Shown here in pieces: positions 10,029-18,619 of a stretch of 64,000 nt of DNA. Below the pieces are notes generated by a model. It was not told the DNA's origin, searched no databases, and saw only the letters and a list, made by a program, of their open reading frames with translations. This stretch comes from Spartinivicinus poritis (GTDB taxonomy: Bacteria; Pseudomonadota; Gammaproteobacteria; Pseudomonadales; Zooshikellaceae). The stretch spans positions 124,001-188,000 of the forward strand of contig NZ_JAPMOU010000006.1 of the NCBI RefSeq assembly GCF_028858535.1. The letters run 5' to 3'. The position numbers and the translations under genes are program-made. Position 1 is the stretch's first letter; every line of letters begins with the position of its first letter.

Positions 10029-11636
10029 CTAGCCATGTACAACAGTTTGTTCATGATTTTCTAAGAGGCTGTCCAGCAAAATATTATTGTAAGCTCCAAG
10101 CTGTAACTCACTACTATGATGTTCGTCATTACTCGCCGTTGATGAGGGTAACTCAGTCTGCTGATCAGCTGCTGGTATTAGCTGAGCAGTACTGGCTGAC
10201 TCATGATCAATTAACACATCTTGCAAGTCGAGTGACTCTGGTTGGTTAAGATTGACAACCATAGCCTCATATTCAGGCTGAAGGTTTGATAATAGGCTGA
10301 ACTCATCGCTATTAGTTGCATTTAGGTCACTGGAAGATGCTAGTAGGCTGTCTTCTTCAATCAAGAAACTAGAGAAGTCATTCCACGCCGTTACAATCTC
10401 AAAAGGTACCTCATAAGGCATCGCCGTGCTATTACCCGCTTTATCAAAGCTGACTAATGTTAGGGTGTAGCTACCATCTGCTAAGTTGGTATGAGTGTTA
10501 TCAAAATTCCAGTCGCCTTGAGTATTGGTAGTGGTTGTACCAATACTGATGCCATCTATAAATAATTCAACTGTTGTATCTGGCTCTGCCTTGCCGCTAA
10601 AAATCAGCTTGCCATCATCAATAAAGCCATCAGATGCACCATTACCATTTGAGCCCTGAATATCCCAAAGCTCAGGCTCTAGTTCTGGGTCAGAAGTATC
10701 AATCAAGATGGGGAAGTCTTTAGATTCAGGGCTTTTAATACCATATTCATTAGTGCTTTGTGCGGTAATGATGTAATTACCATCAGGTAAAACAGTATCA
10801 GTATGGTTAAACACCCACTCGCCTTTGTTATTGGAAATAGTAAAGCCAACACTAACCCCATCAATAAATACTTCAATAACGCAATTCGCGGCTGAATTAC
10901 CAAAGAAATAAAGTGTATTGTCTGACGTTATGCCATCAGAATCACTAAAGCCTGTGTCCATTGAAATATGAGTGACTTCTGGAGTGATAACTACAGGTAA
11001 TTCTGGCTCAGGTTCTTCGGGCTCTGGTTGTGGCTTAGGTTTTTCAGCAACTGGTTGCTCTGGGATAGGGTCAGGCTGAGTCACTTGTGGTTCTAGGACT
11101 ACAGGAGGAGTCAGTGTAGTTGGTGTGGCAACACTCAGGTTCGGTGAGGTTAATTTAATACCAGCCTCTTCAGCCTGCTCTGGCACTTTAAATTCGTAGG
11201 CAAGAGGAGCTGTTTTAAAGCCATTGCTAGCAATAGTATGGTTGCCATCACGAAATATTAAAGCCAGTTCTTTAGTGCCTTCAGATAAGGCTACTTGGCG
11301 GATTGGGTGATAACCAATGGCCTGGGTAGAAGGCAGTATTTGGCTCGGGTCGGCACCTGCACTAATAAGCTGCTGGATGTCTAGGTAAGAGGTTGTGCTG
11401 GTAGTCGGCAGCAAAGCTACAAAATTAGGGGTAAAGCTGCTGCTGCCAGCCTCTTGAGTCATGCTGTCTGCAGTAGTTTTGAGGCTAGTATGGGGCAGAG
11501 AAAAATCTGGTACAGAAGTGGTAAGTGTCTCGTTGTTTTGAGTGAGTGCCTGCAGGCTAGCGTCATCAGTATTTTGCTGAAGAATCTGAGTTGAGTAACG
11601 AGCAATGTTACTGGCAATTGTATTTAGCATACCCAT
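10029..11636 (-). CDS. Second Ig-like repeat protein, without RTX tail
   Basis: A 535-residue protein from the ATG at 11634-11636; an in-frame ATG 15 bases upstream is less likely because the GGAGGA ribosome site lies between the two. There is no signal peptide. Residues around 185-225 are a Pro/Glu/Lys linker (PDPIPEQPVAEKPKPQPEPE). Two diverged Ig-like domains follow, of the same type as in the neighbouring adhesin (NTLYFFGNSAANCVIEVFID and GKLIFSGKAEPDTTVELFID). The C-terminal 120 residues are acidic and Ser/Leu-rich. RTX repeats are absent, so its export route is unclear. It probably arose from the same adhesin family; its function is unknown. Confidence 0.75.
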   Translation of the reverse strand: MGMLNTIASNIARYSTQILQQNTDDASLQALTQNNETLTTSVPDFSLPHTSLKTTADSMTQEAGSSSFTPNFVALLPTTSTTSYLDIQQLISAGADPSQILPSTQAIGYHPIRQVALSEGTKELALIFRDGNHTIASNGFKTAPLAYEFKVPEQAEEAGIKLTSPNLSVATPTTLTPPVVLEPQVTQPDPIPEQPVAEKPKPQPEPEEPEPELPVVITPEVTHISMDTGFSDSDGITSDNTLYFFGNSAANCVIEVFIDGVSVGFTISNNKGEWVFNHTDTVLPDGNYIITAQSTNEYGIKSPESKDFPILIDTSDPELEPELWDIQGSNGNGASDGFIDDGKLIFSGKAEPDTTVELFIDGISIGTTTTNTQGDWNFDNTHTNLADGSYTLTLVSFDKAGNSTAMPYEVPFEIVTAWNDFSSFLIEEDSLLASSSDLNATNSDEFSLLSNLQPEYEAMVVNLNQPESLDLQDVLIDHESASTAQLIPAADQQTELPSSTASNDEHHSSELQLGAYNNILLDSLLENHEQTVVHG

Positions 11637-11846
11637 TGTTAAATCCTCCATGATTTTACTTAAGCCGTCCTTAATTCGGCTTGTGCTGGGCGGGCTTATG
11701 TATAGTTGTTATGTTTTAACATTAGTGGTGTTTATATTGGTTGCCAGGTAAGTTAGTCTAAACTGTGAGCTGGTTTGCGTAAGGGGTGGTTTGTTTTGAA
11801 TGCAAGTCACACTTTGGTGGATTTGCTTGCTTATAGCAGTGTGCAA

Positions 11847-14096
11847 CTACCCCATATCTTGAGGATCAACATCTACTGACCAGCGCACTTGTCGACTGAG
11901 CTTGCTGTTCTCCAGACACTGGATAAGCAGTTGAGTTAGCTGGTGGAGTGGCTGGCGTTGACGGGCATGTAGAGCCAGCTGATAACGAAACCGCCCTTGT
12001 CGTTTCTCCATCGGGGCGGGTAGTGGTCCAAGAATATCAACACTGTTAAATAAGGAGGCTGCTAGATCAGTTTGCTGGATGGTTTGGCAAGCTTCATTTA
12101 ATAGGGCCTCAGCTTTTTGCTGGTGGGGAGATTCGGCTCTTAGCAAAACCATATAACCAAAAGGAGGCAGGGAAAGTCCTTGCCTCTCCTTGAGCAGTGA
12201 CTGGGTCAGTTCATCATAAAGCCCAGCCTGAAGAAGCTGCAGCATCCTGTGATCTGGCTGGTGGGTTTGAATAATGACTTCACCCTGAGCTGCCGCTCTG
12301 CCTGCGCGCCCTGCCACTTGAGTTAGTAGTTGAGCCAGTTTTTCTACTCCACGAAAGTCAGCACTGAATAAGCCGCTATCTGCATCAACTACCACTACTA
12401 AACTGACTTTAGGAAAGTGGTGGCCTTTAGCGAGCATTTGGGTTCCCAGCAAAATCGCCGGCTTTTCTTGGTGGATTTTTTCCAGTAACTCCTGCATAGC
12501 GTTTTTGCGCTGAGTGGTATCGCGATCAATACGGATCAGCTCAGTTTCTGGAAACCACTGGCTAAGCGTTGCCTCGCATCGCTCGGTTCCTGTACCAACT
12601 GGGTGAAGGCTGTTTTGCTGGCATTGAGGACAGAGCGTTGGAATATTTTCTTCTACACCACAGTGGTGGCAGCGTAATAAAGGTGGGTAGCGGTGTAGGG
12701 TTAAGTGGGCATCGCAATGGCTACAATCTGATAGCCAGCCACACTCGTGACAAATAAGGGTTGGGGCGAAACCGCGCCGGTTAATAAAGACTAAAACCTG
12801 ATTGCCTGTGGCTAAATGACTAGCCATCAATGGCTGCAGGTCAAGGGCTAACCCATCAGATAACGGCTTGCCTTTCAGGTCCAGCATATTGATTGCTGGT
12901 GGTTTGGCATCTCCTGCTCGATCAGGTAGTTCCAGCTTTTGGTAGCGACCCATTGCAGCATTATAGAGTGACTCTAGTGCAGGGGTAGCAGAGCCCAGTA
13001 CTATAGGTGCTAGTAATTGGTTTGCCCGATAGACTGCCACATCACGAGCAGAGTAGCGGAGGTTATCTTGCTGCTTAAATGAGCCGTCGTGCTCTTCATC
13101 AATAATAATGACCCCAGGGTTGGCTAGTGGCGTGAAAATAGCGGAGCGAGTACCGATGATAATACCTGCCTGACCTGAAGCTGCTGCCTGCCAGGCTTGC
13201 CAGCGCTCTAAATCTGTTAAGTTGGAGTGTAGGGTAGCAATAGGAACGCTGAACCTGGCTTGAAACCGTTGTAGGGTTTGCGGGGTTAAACCTATTTCAG
13301 GAATGAGCACTAAAGCCTGTCGTTTTTGCTTTAAGCAAGCCTCAATTATCTGTAAATAAACCTCTGTTTTCCCACTGCCAGTCACTCCTTGTAACAAGAA
13401 ACAGCAAAACTGCCCTAACTGCTGACTCACTGTAGTAACCGCCTGTTGTTGCGCTGGATTAAGCGTGAGAGCTGGTTGCCGCAATAGATTGCTTGGCCAT
13501 GGTTTGGCAGTCGCTGGCTCGCGAGACTGAACTTCTGTAATTAGCTGCTTTTGTCTGAGGCCTTGGACTATGTGACTGGCGATACCAAGCCCTTTGAGCC
13601 CTGCCAGAGTCAGGCCTGATGGGTGCTCTAATAAAGTCTTATAGGCTGCCAGCTGTTTCGGGGCTCGTGACAGGGCAATGGTCTGATCTTGATCAGCTGT
13701 AGCTGCTCTATATTTTGTAGCAGTGCCGTAGCCAGCGGTTTTCCCTTGCCTTAGCACGGCGGGAAGAGCAACTTGTAAGGTTTCTCCTAAACTGTGGTGG
13801 TAGTACTTTGCGGTCCACTGGCACAATTTGAGTAGCTCAGGTGGTATCAATGGTTGCTCATCAATTAACTCTAATACTGGTTTGAGTTTGTCAGCTGGCC
13901 AGTCTGAGTGATGGCTGGTGTTAATCAATACTCCAATCAGCTGTCGATTTCCAAAACTGACCTTTACCCGAATGCCTGGCTTTAGAGGCTCACCTTTCCA
14001 GCGGCGAGGGGGGTAATAGTCGAATAAACGCCGAAAGGGAACGGGCAAAGCAACTTGTAAATAGGTGGTTGGGGCCTGAGAGTCTGGTTGGCTCAT
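11847..14096 (-). CDS. priA: Primosomal protein N', replication restart helicase PriA
   Basis: PriA is a 3'-to-5' superfamily 2 helicase that recognises stalled forks and reloads the replicative helicase. The 749-residue protein has the N-terminal DNA-binding domain (ALPVPFRRLFDYYPP), Walker A GVTGSGKT at 237-244 and the Walker B box DEEH at 333-336. It has eight zinc-binding cysteines in four CxxC pairs between residues 449 and 492, and the C-terminal helicase motif VAGRAGRAAAQGEVIIQT. All functional elements are intact. It is divergent from rpmE, the usual gammaproteobacterial neighbour. Confidence 0.98.
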   Translation of the reverse strand: MSQPDSQAPTTYLQVALPVPFRRLFDYYPPRRWKGEPLKPGIRVKVSFGNRQLIGVLINTSHHSDWPADKLKPVLELIDEQPLIPPELLKLCQWTAKYYHHSLGETLQVALPAVLRQGKTAGYGTATKYRAATADQDQTIALSRAPKQLAAYKTLLEHPSGLTLAGLKGLGIASHIVQGLRQKQLITEVQSREPATAKPWPSNLLRQPALTLNPAQQQAVTTVSQQLGQFCCFLLQGVTGSGKTEVYLQIIEACLKQKRQALVLIPEIGLTPQTLQRFQARFSVPIATLHSNLTDLERWQAWQAAASGQAGIIIGTRSAIFTPLANPGVIIIDEEHDGSFKQQDNLRYSARDVAVYRANQLLAPIVLGSATPALESLYNAAMGRYQKLELPDRAGDAKPPAINMLDLKGKPLSDGLALDLQPLMASHLATGNQVLVFINRRGFAPTLICHECGWLSDCSHCDAHLTLHRYPPLLRCHHCGVEENIPTLCPQCQQNSLHPVGTGTERCEATLSQWFPETELIRIDRDTTQRKNAMQELLEKIHQEKPAILLGTQMLAKGHHFPKVSLVVVVDADSGLFSADFRGVEKLAQLLTQVAGRAGRAAAQGEVIIQTHQPDHRMLQLLQAGLYDELTQSLLKERQGLSLPPFGYMVLLRAESPHQQKAEALLNEACQTIQQTDLAASLFNSVDILGPLPAPMEKRQGRFRYQLALHARQRQPLHQLTQLLIQCLENSKLSRQVRWSVDVDPQDMG

Positions 14097-14239
14097 TGAG
14101 TAGATGGCTTAAGGCTGGAAAGTAAATATCTTTACATCGAAAAGTGATTCTTGGTGGGCATATCTTGACAGAAGTTGCTACGTGAGCCAATGCTTGGATA
14201 CCGTTGCCTAAATGTTATAGGTGCCTTTAAGCACATTGC

Positions 14240-14267
14240 TTGCTTATTTAGTGCACTCTGGTAAGAT
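14240..14267 (+). promoter_or_regulatory. Candidate sigma-70 promoter for rpmE
   Basis: TTGCTT (14240-14245), a 16-base spacer and TAAGAT (14262-14267) make a reasonable sigma-70 promoter, leaving a leader of roughly 110 bases before rpmE. Motif match only. Confidence 0.45.
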
Positions 14268-14382
14268 GCGCGGTCTGATTTAAAAGCCCTATACGGCAGA
14301 ATTTTCGTGCGGTGCTTGACGGCTAGTCAAATAATCAATGGCAGCTGATCAAGTAGCGGTACAATCCCTTGAGGAATAGTCC

Positions 14383-14598
14383 ATGAAAGCTGATATTCAT
14401 CCAACTTATGAAGAAATTACTGCAACTTGCAGTTGTGGTAATCAAATCAAAACTCGCTCTACTCTGTGCAAAGATATTCACCTAGACGTTTGCTCTGCGT
14501 GCCACCCTTTCTATACTGGTAAGCAGAAAGTATTGGACTCTGGTGGTCGTATTGAGCGTTTCAACAAGCGTTTCTCTGTGCGTGGTCTTAAAAAATAA
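14383..14598 (+). CDS. rpmE: 50S ribosomal protein bL31, zinc-binding type
   Basis: A 71-residue protein, [20 protein letters not shown]..., the bL31 component of the large ribosomal subunit. The zinc-binding cysteines of the C+ form are present (CSCG, then LC and VCSACHP), so this is the zinc-replete paralogue rather than the zinc-independent C- form. GAGGAA precedes the ATG. It is followed immediately by a nuclease gene and by a strong terminator hairpin that lies inside that gene's beginning. Confidence 0.98.
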   Translation: MKADIHPTYEEITATCSCGNQIKTRSTLCKDIHLDVCSACHPFYTGKQKVLDSGGRIERFNKRFSVRGLKK

Positions 14599-14602
14599 AA
14601 CT

Positions 14603-15409
14603 GTGCACTTCGGCTTAAAAAAGGCGCTACTGATTAGCGCCTTTTTTATTGCCCTAAAAACCTTCCTTTTCCCATCTACTGGTTGGGCAGCGGATAACTG
14701 CCAGCTACCAGGCCCCTGGCAATCAGCAGCATTGGCTAAAGTGCTAGATGGCGACACGTTGCTACTGGAAACTGGAGAAAAGGTCAGACTTATTGGTATA
14801 AATACGCCAGAGCATGCCACCGAAAAACGTCGAGCTGAACCATTTGCCAAGCAGGCAACTCGGGCTGTAAAGGTGTTTTTCAATAATCAACACACGATTA
14901 AATTACAGCGAGGCCGAGAACCAAAGGATCACTATGGTCGAACCCTGGCTTACGTCGCTCGATCTGACGGAATGCTGCTTAGTGAGTATCTCGTTAGTTA
15001 TGGGCTGGCATTTTACTTGGCTATTCCCCCTAACCTGCAGCTACTTCCTTGCTTAATGAAAGCAGAGAGACAAGCCAGGCGACAGCAAACAGGTTTGTGG
15101 GAACACTATCAGCCGATTACAGTTCAAAATATCAAACAGGCTGGATTTAGCTTGGTTGCTGGCAAAGTGGAAAAAGTCAGTCAGGCTGCAAATGGTGTAT
15201 GGATTGATTTGGTTGGAAAGCTGACATTGTTTATTCCTAGAAACAATCTGAAGTACTTCAGTAGAAGCTCATTTGATCAGATTAAAGGTCGACAGGTAGA
15301 AGTGAGAGGTTGGTTAATTGATCGCAGTGCTGGAGGGCGTAAACTAAAAAAGGGAAGGAAGCGTTGGATGATGAAAGTTTCTCACCCAGCGGCGATCATA
15401 TTTAAATAG
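14603..15409 (+). CDS. Secreted thermonuclease-like (SNase) protein
   Basis: A Staphylococcal-nuclease-fold protein of about 268 residues. A signal peptide (GLKKALLISAFFIALKTFLF ... GWA before ADN) is followed by the SNase domain with its diagnostic elements VLDGDTLLL, VRLIGINTPE, the Arg/Glu catalytic region and HYGRTLAYV, then WEHYQP. The C-terminal 95 residues resemble an OB-like nucleic-acid-binding extension. The family hydrolyses DNA and RNA phosphodiesters with calcium. The start is uncertain: GTG codons at 14543, 14582 and 14603 are all in frame without clear ribosome sites. I chose 14603 because it gives a normal signal peptide and lies four bases after the rpmE stop. Confidence 0.8.
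   Translation: MHFGLKKALLISAFFIALKTFLFPSTGWAADNCQLPGPWQSAALAKVLDGDTLLLETGEKVRLIGINTPEHATEKRRAEPFAKQATRAVKVFFNNQHTIKLQRGREPKDHYGRTLAYVARSDGMLLSEYLVSYGLAFYLAIPPNLQLLPCLMKAERQARRQQTGLWEHYQPITVQNIKQAGFSLVAGKVEKVSQAANGVWIDLVGKLTLFIPRNNLKYFSRSSFDQIKGRQVEVRGWLIDRSAGGRKLKKGRKRWMMKVSHPAAIIFK
14617..14647 (+). terminator. Intrinsic terminator of rpmE, lying inside the nuclease gene
   Basis: AAAAAAGGCGCTA and TAGCGCCTTTTTT form a perfect 13-bp stem with a five-base loop, ending in six T. It sits 18 bases after the rpmE stop but within the signal-peptide codons of the next gene, so transcripts of the nuclease must read through it. Confidence 0.85.
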
Positions 15410-15449
15410 GTGATTTTAGATAAAGATCACTATGATAGGAATCTCTGTA

Positions 15450-16886
15450 ATGTCTCGTTTATTGGCGATTTCTTTTGTTTTATTGGCAGCCTTGCTTACT
15501 GGTTGTGCTGTTAATCCTGCCACCGGTAGCCGTGACTTTGTACTGATGTCTGAAAGTGAAGAAGTGTCTACAGGGCGTCGTCATGCAAATCAAATCAGCA
15601 AGCAGCTACCGATTTATCCAGATAAAAAATTACAAGCCTATGTACAAAGAGTGGGTCAACGAATAGTGGCAAGAAGCCACCGACCAAATTTAGCCTATCA
15701 ATTTACAGTTATTGATACACCAGACATTAACGCGTTTGCCTTGCCTGGTGGGTATATATACATCCATCGTGGCCTGATGGCTTATCTAAACTCTGAAGCT
15801 GACCTGGCTGCTGTTCTTGCCCACGAGGTGGGTCATGTGACTGCAAGGCATAGTGTTCGCCAACATAGTGCAAGCATGGCCACAGGCATCCTTGGACAGG
15901 TTGTGGCTGCTTATACGGGTGTGGGAGTGGCAGGTGATCTCACCAGCTTATTAGGTACCGCAGTGGTGAGAGGCTATGGTCGGGAGCATGAGCTGGAAGC
16001 TGATCGGCTAGGGGCAGAATACCTGGCTAATGCAAACTATAATCCCCAGGCAATGATTAATGTGATTGGGGTATTAAAAGATCAGTCTACATTCTCAGCC
16101 AGTAAAGCGCGGGCTGAAGGTCGTGAGCCTGTGTCATATCACGGTGTTTTTGCAACTCACCCCAGACATGACGAACGTTTACAACAAGTAATTAACAGTG
16201 TGCCTCAAGTGTCGGGTGATAATGGTCGTGATCGCTATTTGCGAGCAATTAATGGCATGGCATTTGGTGATAGTACAGAAGCAGGGGTCCGGGTAGGGCG
16301 AGATTTTTTGCATAAACCAATGGGCTTGAAAATAACCTTCCCCAAAGGCTGGAAGATTCAAAATAACCCAGATAGTGTCGTTGCTTTGTCGCCTAATGAA
16401 CAAGCCATATTGGCAATGAAATTACTCCCAATCAAAAACCAAGTACAACCAGCGGAGTATGTGCGAGACCTTATTGGCAGTGACCAAATGCTAGGGGGGC
16501 ACGATATCCAAAAAGCCCGAATAAGAGGCTATTCTGCAATTGCCAGATCGGGCTATCAGGGGCAGCTTAAACGCGTGGCAATCATTTATTACCAAGGTAA
16601 AGTTTTTTTGTTGGTAGGTGCCACCAAACAAAGCCGCTATTTTTCAACCTATGATCCACATATGCTGGAAACTATACATAGTTTTCAAGTGCTGCCGAGA
16701 AGGGATTATAAAAAAGCAGAGGGTTTGAGAGTAAGACTAACTCGTGCCCGGCGTGGTGAAACCTTTGCAAGGTTGGCTAAACGTAGTGCCTTAAAAGAAT
16801 ATGCTGTTGAACAGCTGCGGTTGCTAAATCACTACTATCCTAGTGGAGAGCCAAAAGCAGGTGAATGGTTAAAAATAGTACAATAG
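15450..16886 (+). CDS. M48-family metalloprotease lipoprotein with LysM-like tail
   Basis: A 478-residue putative outer-membrane or periplasmic lipoprotein. The lipobox is LLTGC near residue 18, followed by VNPATGSRDFVLMSE, typical of bacterial M48 peptidases. The zinc motif HEVGH is followed by a downstream Glu ligand in HELEADRLG, then ATHPRHDERL. The C-terminal 50 residues (RARRGETFARLAKRSALKEY ... EWLKIV) resemble a LysM-like peptidoglycan-binding unit. Relatives act in quality control of outer-membrane proteins. The ATG at 15450 has AGGAA at 15437-15441; an ATG 18 bases upstream lacks one. Exact orthology (BepA, LoiP or another branch) is not decided. Confidence 0.88.
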   Translation: MSRLLAISFVLLAALLTGCAVNPATGSRDFVLMSESEEVSTGRRHANQISKQLPIYPDKKLQAYVQRVGQRIVARSHRPNLAYQFTVIDTPDINAFALPGGYIYIHRGLMAYLNSEADLAAVLAHEVGHVTARHSVRQHSASMATGILGQVVAAYTGVGVAGDLTSLLGTAVVRGYGREHELEADRLGAEYLANANYNPQAMINVIGVLKDQSTFSASKARAEGREPVSYHGVFATHPRHDERLQQVINSVPQVSGDNGRDRYLRAINGMAFGDSTEAGVRVGRDFLHKPMGLKITFPKGWKIQNNPDSVVALSPNEQAILAMKLLPIKNQVQPAEYVRDLIGSDQMLGGHDIQKARIRGYSAIARSGYQGQLKRVAIIYYQGKVFLLVGATKQSRYFSTYDPHMLETIHSFQVLPRRDYKKAEGLRVRLTRARRGETFARLAKRSALKEYAVEQLRLLNHYYPSGEPKAGEWLKIVQ

Positions 16887-16908
16887 TGTTACTCTGTGAT
16901 CAGCTTAT

Positions 16909-17051
16909 TTAGGCTGCTGCAAAAGGCAACGAGCGAAGCAAAGACAAGGCGAAAGTTAGTGATAAAGCGGAGTTTATAGTCAATAAATGAGCATTTTGAG
17001 CCTGGCTTTTAACGCAGTATTTGCAAGCGCAGTCGTTTTGCAGCAGCCTAA
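16909..17051. repeat. MITE-like element with perfect 16-bp terminal inverted repeats
   Basis: TTAGGCTGCTGCAAAA at 16909-16924 is the exact reverse complement of TTTTGCAGCAGCCTAA at 17036-17051. The 143-base element has no coding capacity and lies between two unrelated genes. Small size, perfect terminal repeats and intergenic position suggest a miniature non-autonomous element; no target duplication is obvious. Confidence 0.65.
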
Positions 17052-17131
17052 TTGCGGAAGTTACCAGCTTGTTAGGCCCCCCCCTTTTTTATATGCTTCT
17101 TCCCACAAAATAAACAACCGGAATCATCGCC

Positions 17132-18397
17132 ATGTCTGAGGATATGAAAAAAGCCGCTCTTGATTACCATGCCTACCCTAAACCAGGAAAAATCAGTGTT
17201 GAATTAACCACTGCAGCAGAAACTTCTCGTGACCTGTCCTTGGCTTATAGTCCAGGTGTGGCTGAGCCTGTGCGTGAAATTGCCAAAGATCCAGAAAATG
17301 CCTACAAATATACAGCAAAAGGTAACTTGGTTGCTGTTATTAGTAATGGTTCAGCAATTCTGGGCTTGGGTAATTTAGGTGCTTTGGCCAGTAAGCCTGT
17401 AATGGAAGGCAAGAGCCTTTTATTTAAAAAATTTGCGGGTGTAAATTCAATTGATATCGAGGTGGATTCTGAAAGTCCTCAGGCATTTATCGATACTGTT
17501 AAACGGATTGCCGACACCTTTGGTGGAATTAACTTAGAAGACATTAAAGCACCAGAATGCTTCGAGATTGAAAAGGCACTGATTGAAACCTGTAATGTGC
17601 CTATTTTCCATGACGATCAGCATGGTACCGCTATTGTTACAGCAGCAGGTATGCTGAATGCTTTGGAAATTGCAGGTAAAACTATTGAAGAAGCCAAAAT
17701 GGTTTGCCTGGGAGCTGGTGCTGCTGCAATTGCCTGCTCTAAATTATTAATCAGCTGTGGTATGAAACCAGAAAATATTTTGATGCTGGATCGTAAGGGT
17801 GTAATCCACAGTGATCGTGATGACCTAAATCAGTATAAAGCTGCTTTTGCTAATGATACTGATAAACGGACATTGGATGATGCCATTGAGGGCGCTGATG
17901 TATTTCTTGGATTATCTGGACCTGATCTACTAAAACCAGAGCAGCTAGCGAAAATGGCTGACAACCCGGTTGTATTTGCGTGTTCTAACCCTGACCCAGA
18001 AATCAAACCAGAGTTGGCTAAACAAACTCGCTCAGATGTCATTATGGCAACGGGTCGTTCTGACTATCCTAATCAGGTAAATAACGTACTTGGCTTTCCA
18101 TTTATCTTCCGGGGTGCACTAGATGTGCGTGCTATGGTGATTAATGAGGAAATGAAAGTAGCTGCGGTTCATGCCATTAAAGATTTAGCCAAGCAGCCTA
18201 TTCCAGAGGAAGTCATTAAGGCTTATGGCGGCGAGAAAATGACTTATGGTCGAGAGTATATTATTCCTAAACCAATGGACTCTCGATTATTAGGTGAAGT
18301 GGCTGGTGCAGTAGCAAAAGCAGCGGTCGACTCTGGTGTTGCCAAAGCGCCTTACCCTGAGCACTATCCGCTAAAGAGCATTGCTGATGTTAAATAA
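17132..18397 (+). CDS. NAD(P)-dependent malic enzyme, short form
   Basis: Oxidatively decarboxylates malate to pyruvate and CO2, giving NADH or NADPH for biosynthesis. At 421 residues it has only the malic-enzyme N-terminal domain ([40 protein letters not shown], the metal-binding [14 protein letters not shown]) and the NAD-binding domain ([25 protein letters not shown]). It lacks the phosphotransacetylase-like domain of longer MaeB proteins. The cofactor cannot be assigned from motifs alone. It stands upstream of mrcA and pilM in the order known from Pseudomonas, and a strong terminator follows. Confidence 0.95.
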   Translation: MSEDMKKAALDYHAYPKPGKISVELTTAAETSRDLSLAYSPGVAEPVREIAKDPENAYKYTAKGNLVAVISNGSAILGLGNLGALASKPVMEGKSLLFKKFAGVNSIDIEVDSESPQAFIDTVKRIADTFGGINLEDIKAPECFEIEKALIETCNVPIFHDDQHGTAIVTAAGMLNALEIAGKTIEEAKMVCLGAGAAAIACSKLLISCGMKPENILMLDRKGVIHSDRDDLNQYKAAFANDTDKRTLDDAIEGADVFLGLSGPDLLKPEQLAKMADNPVVFACSNPDPEIKPELAKQTRSDVIMATGRSDYPNQVNNVLGFPFIFRGALDVRAMVINEEMKVAAVHAIKDLAKQPIPEEVIKAYGGEKMTYGREYIIPKPMDSRLLGEVAGAVAKAAVDSGVAKAPYPEHYPLKSIADVK

Positions 18398-18417
18398 TCA
18401 GTTTTTTGCTTAGAAAT

Positions 18418-18447
18418 AAAAAAGCCTCCATGTTAGGAGGCTTTTTT
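18418..18447 (+). terminator. Intrinsic terminator after malic enzyme gene
   Basis: AAAAAAGCCTCC and GGAGGCTTTTTT form a 12-bp stem with a six-base loop and a T tract, 21 bases after the malic enzyme stop. It is symmetric and could also terminate minus-strand transcription from mrcA. Confidence 0.9.
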
Positions 18448-18504
18448 GTGTGTAACATTTTCTCTTCTTACATATTTTGGGTATCTCTAAAAATAGTAAT
18501 TTTT

Positions 18505-18619
18505 TTAGGAGAGCAAGGCAGCACCGCACGGAAGGCCGCAGTGTATAAAGAAATACATGAGGACCTGAGTACGGAGCTAACGCAGCTATCATGTAAAAAG
18601 TGCATTTTTAGAGGTGCCC
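18505..18619. repeat. Possible interspersed repeat between converging genes
   Basis: A GC-rich stretch (GAGCAAGGCAGCACC...) containing the inverted pair TACATGA (18554-18560) and TCATGTA (18589-18595), and ending in TTAGAGGTGCCCTTA. The same 15 bases recur at about 59669-59683. Its composition differs from the flanking AT-rich DNA and it is noncoding. Whether it is a family of repeats needs the whole genome. Confidence 0.35.
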
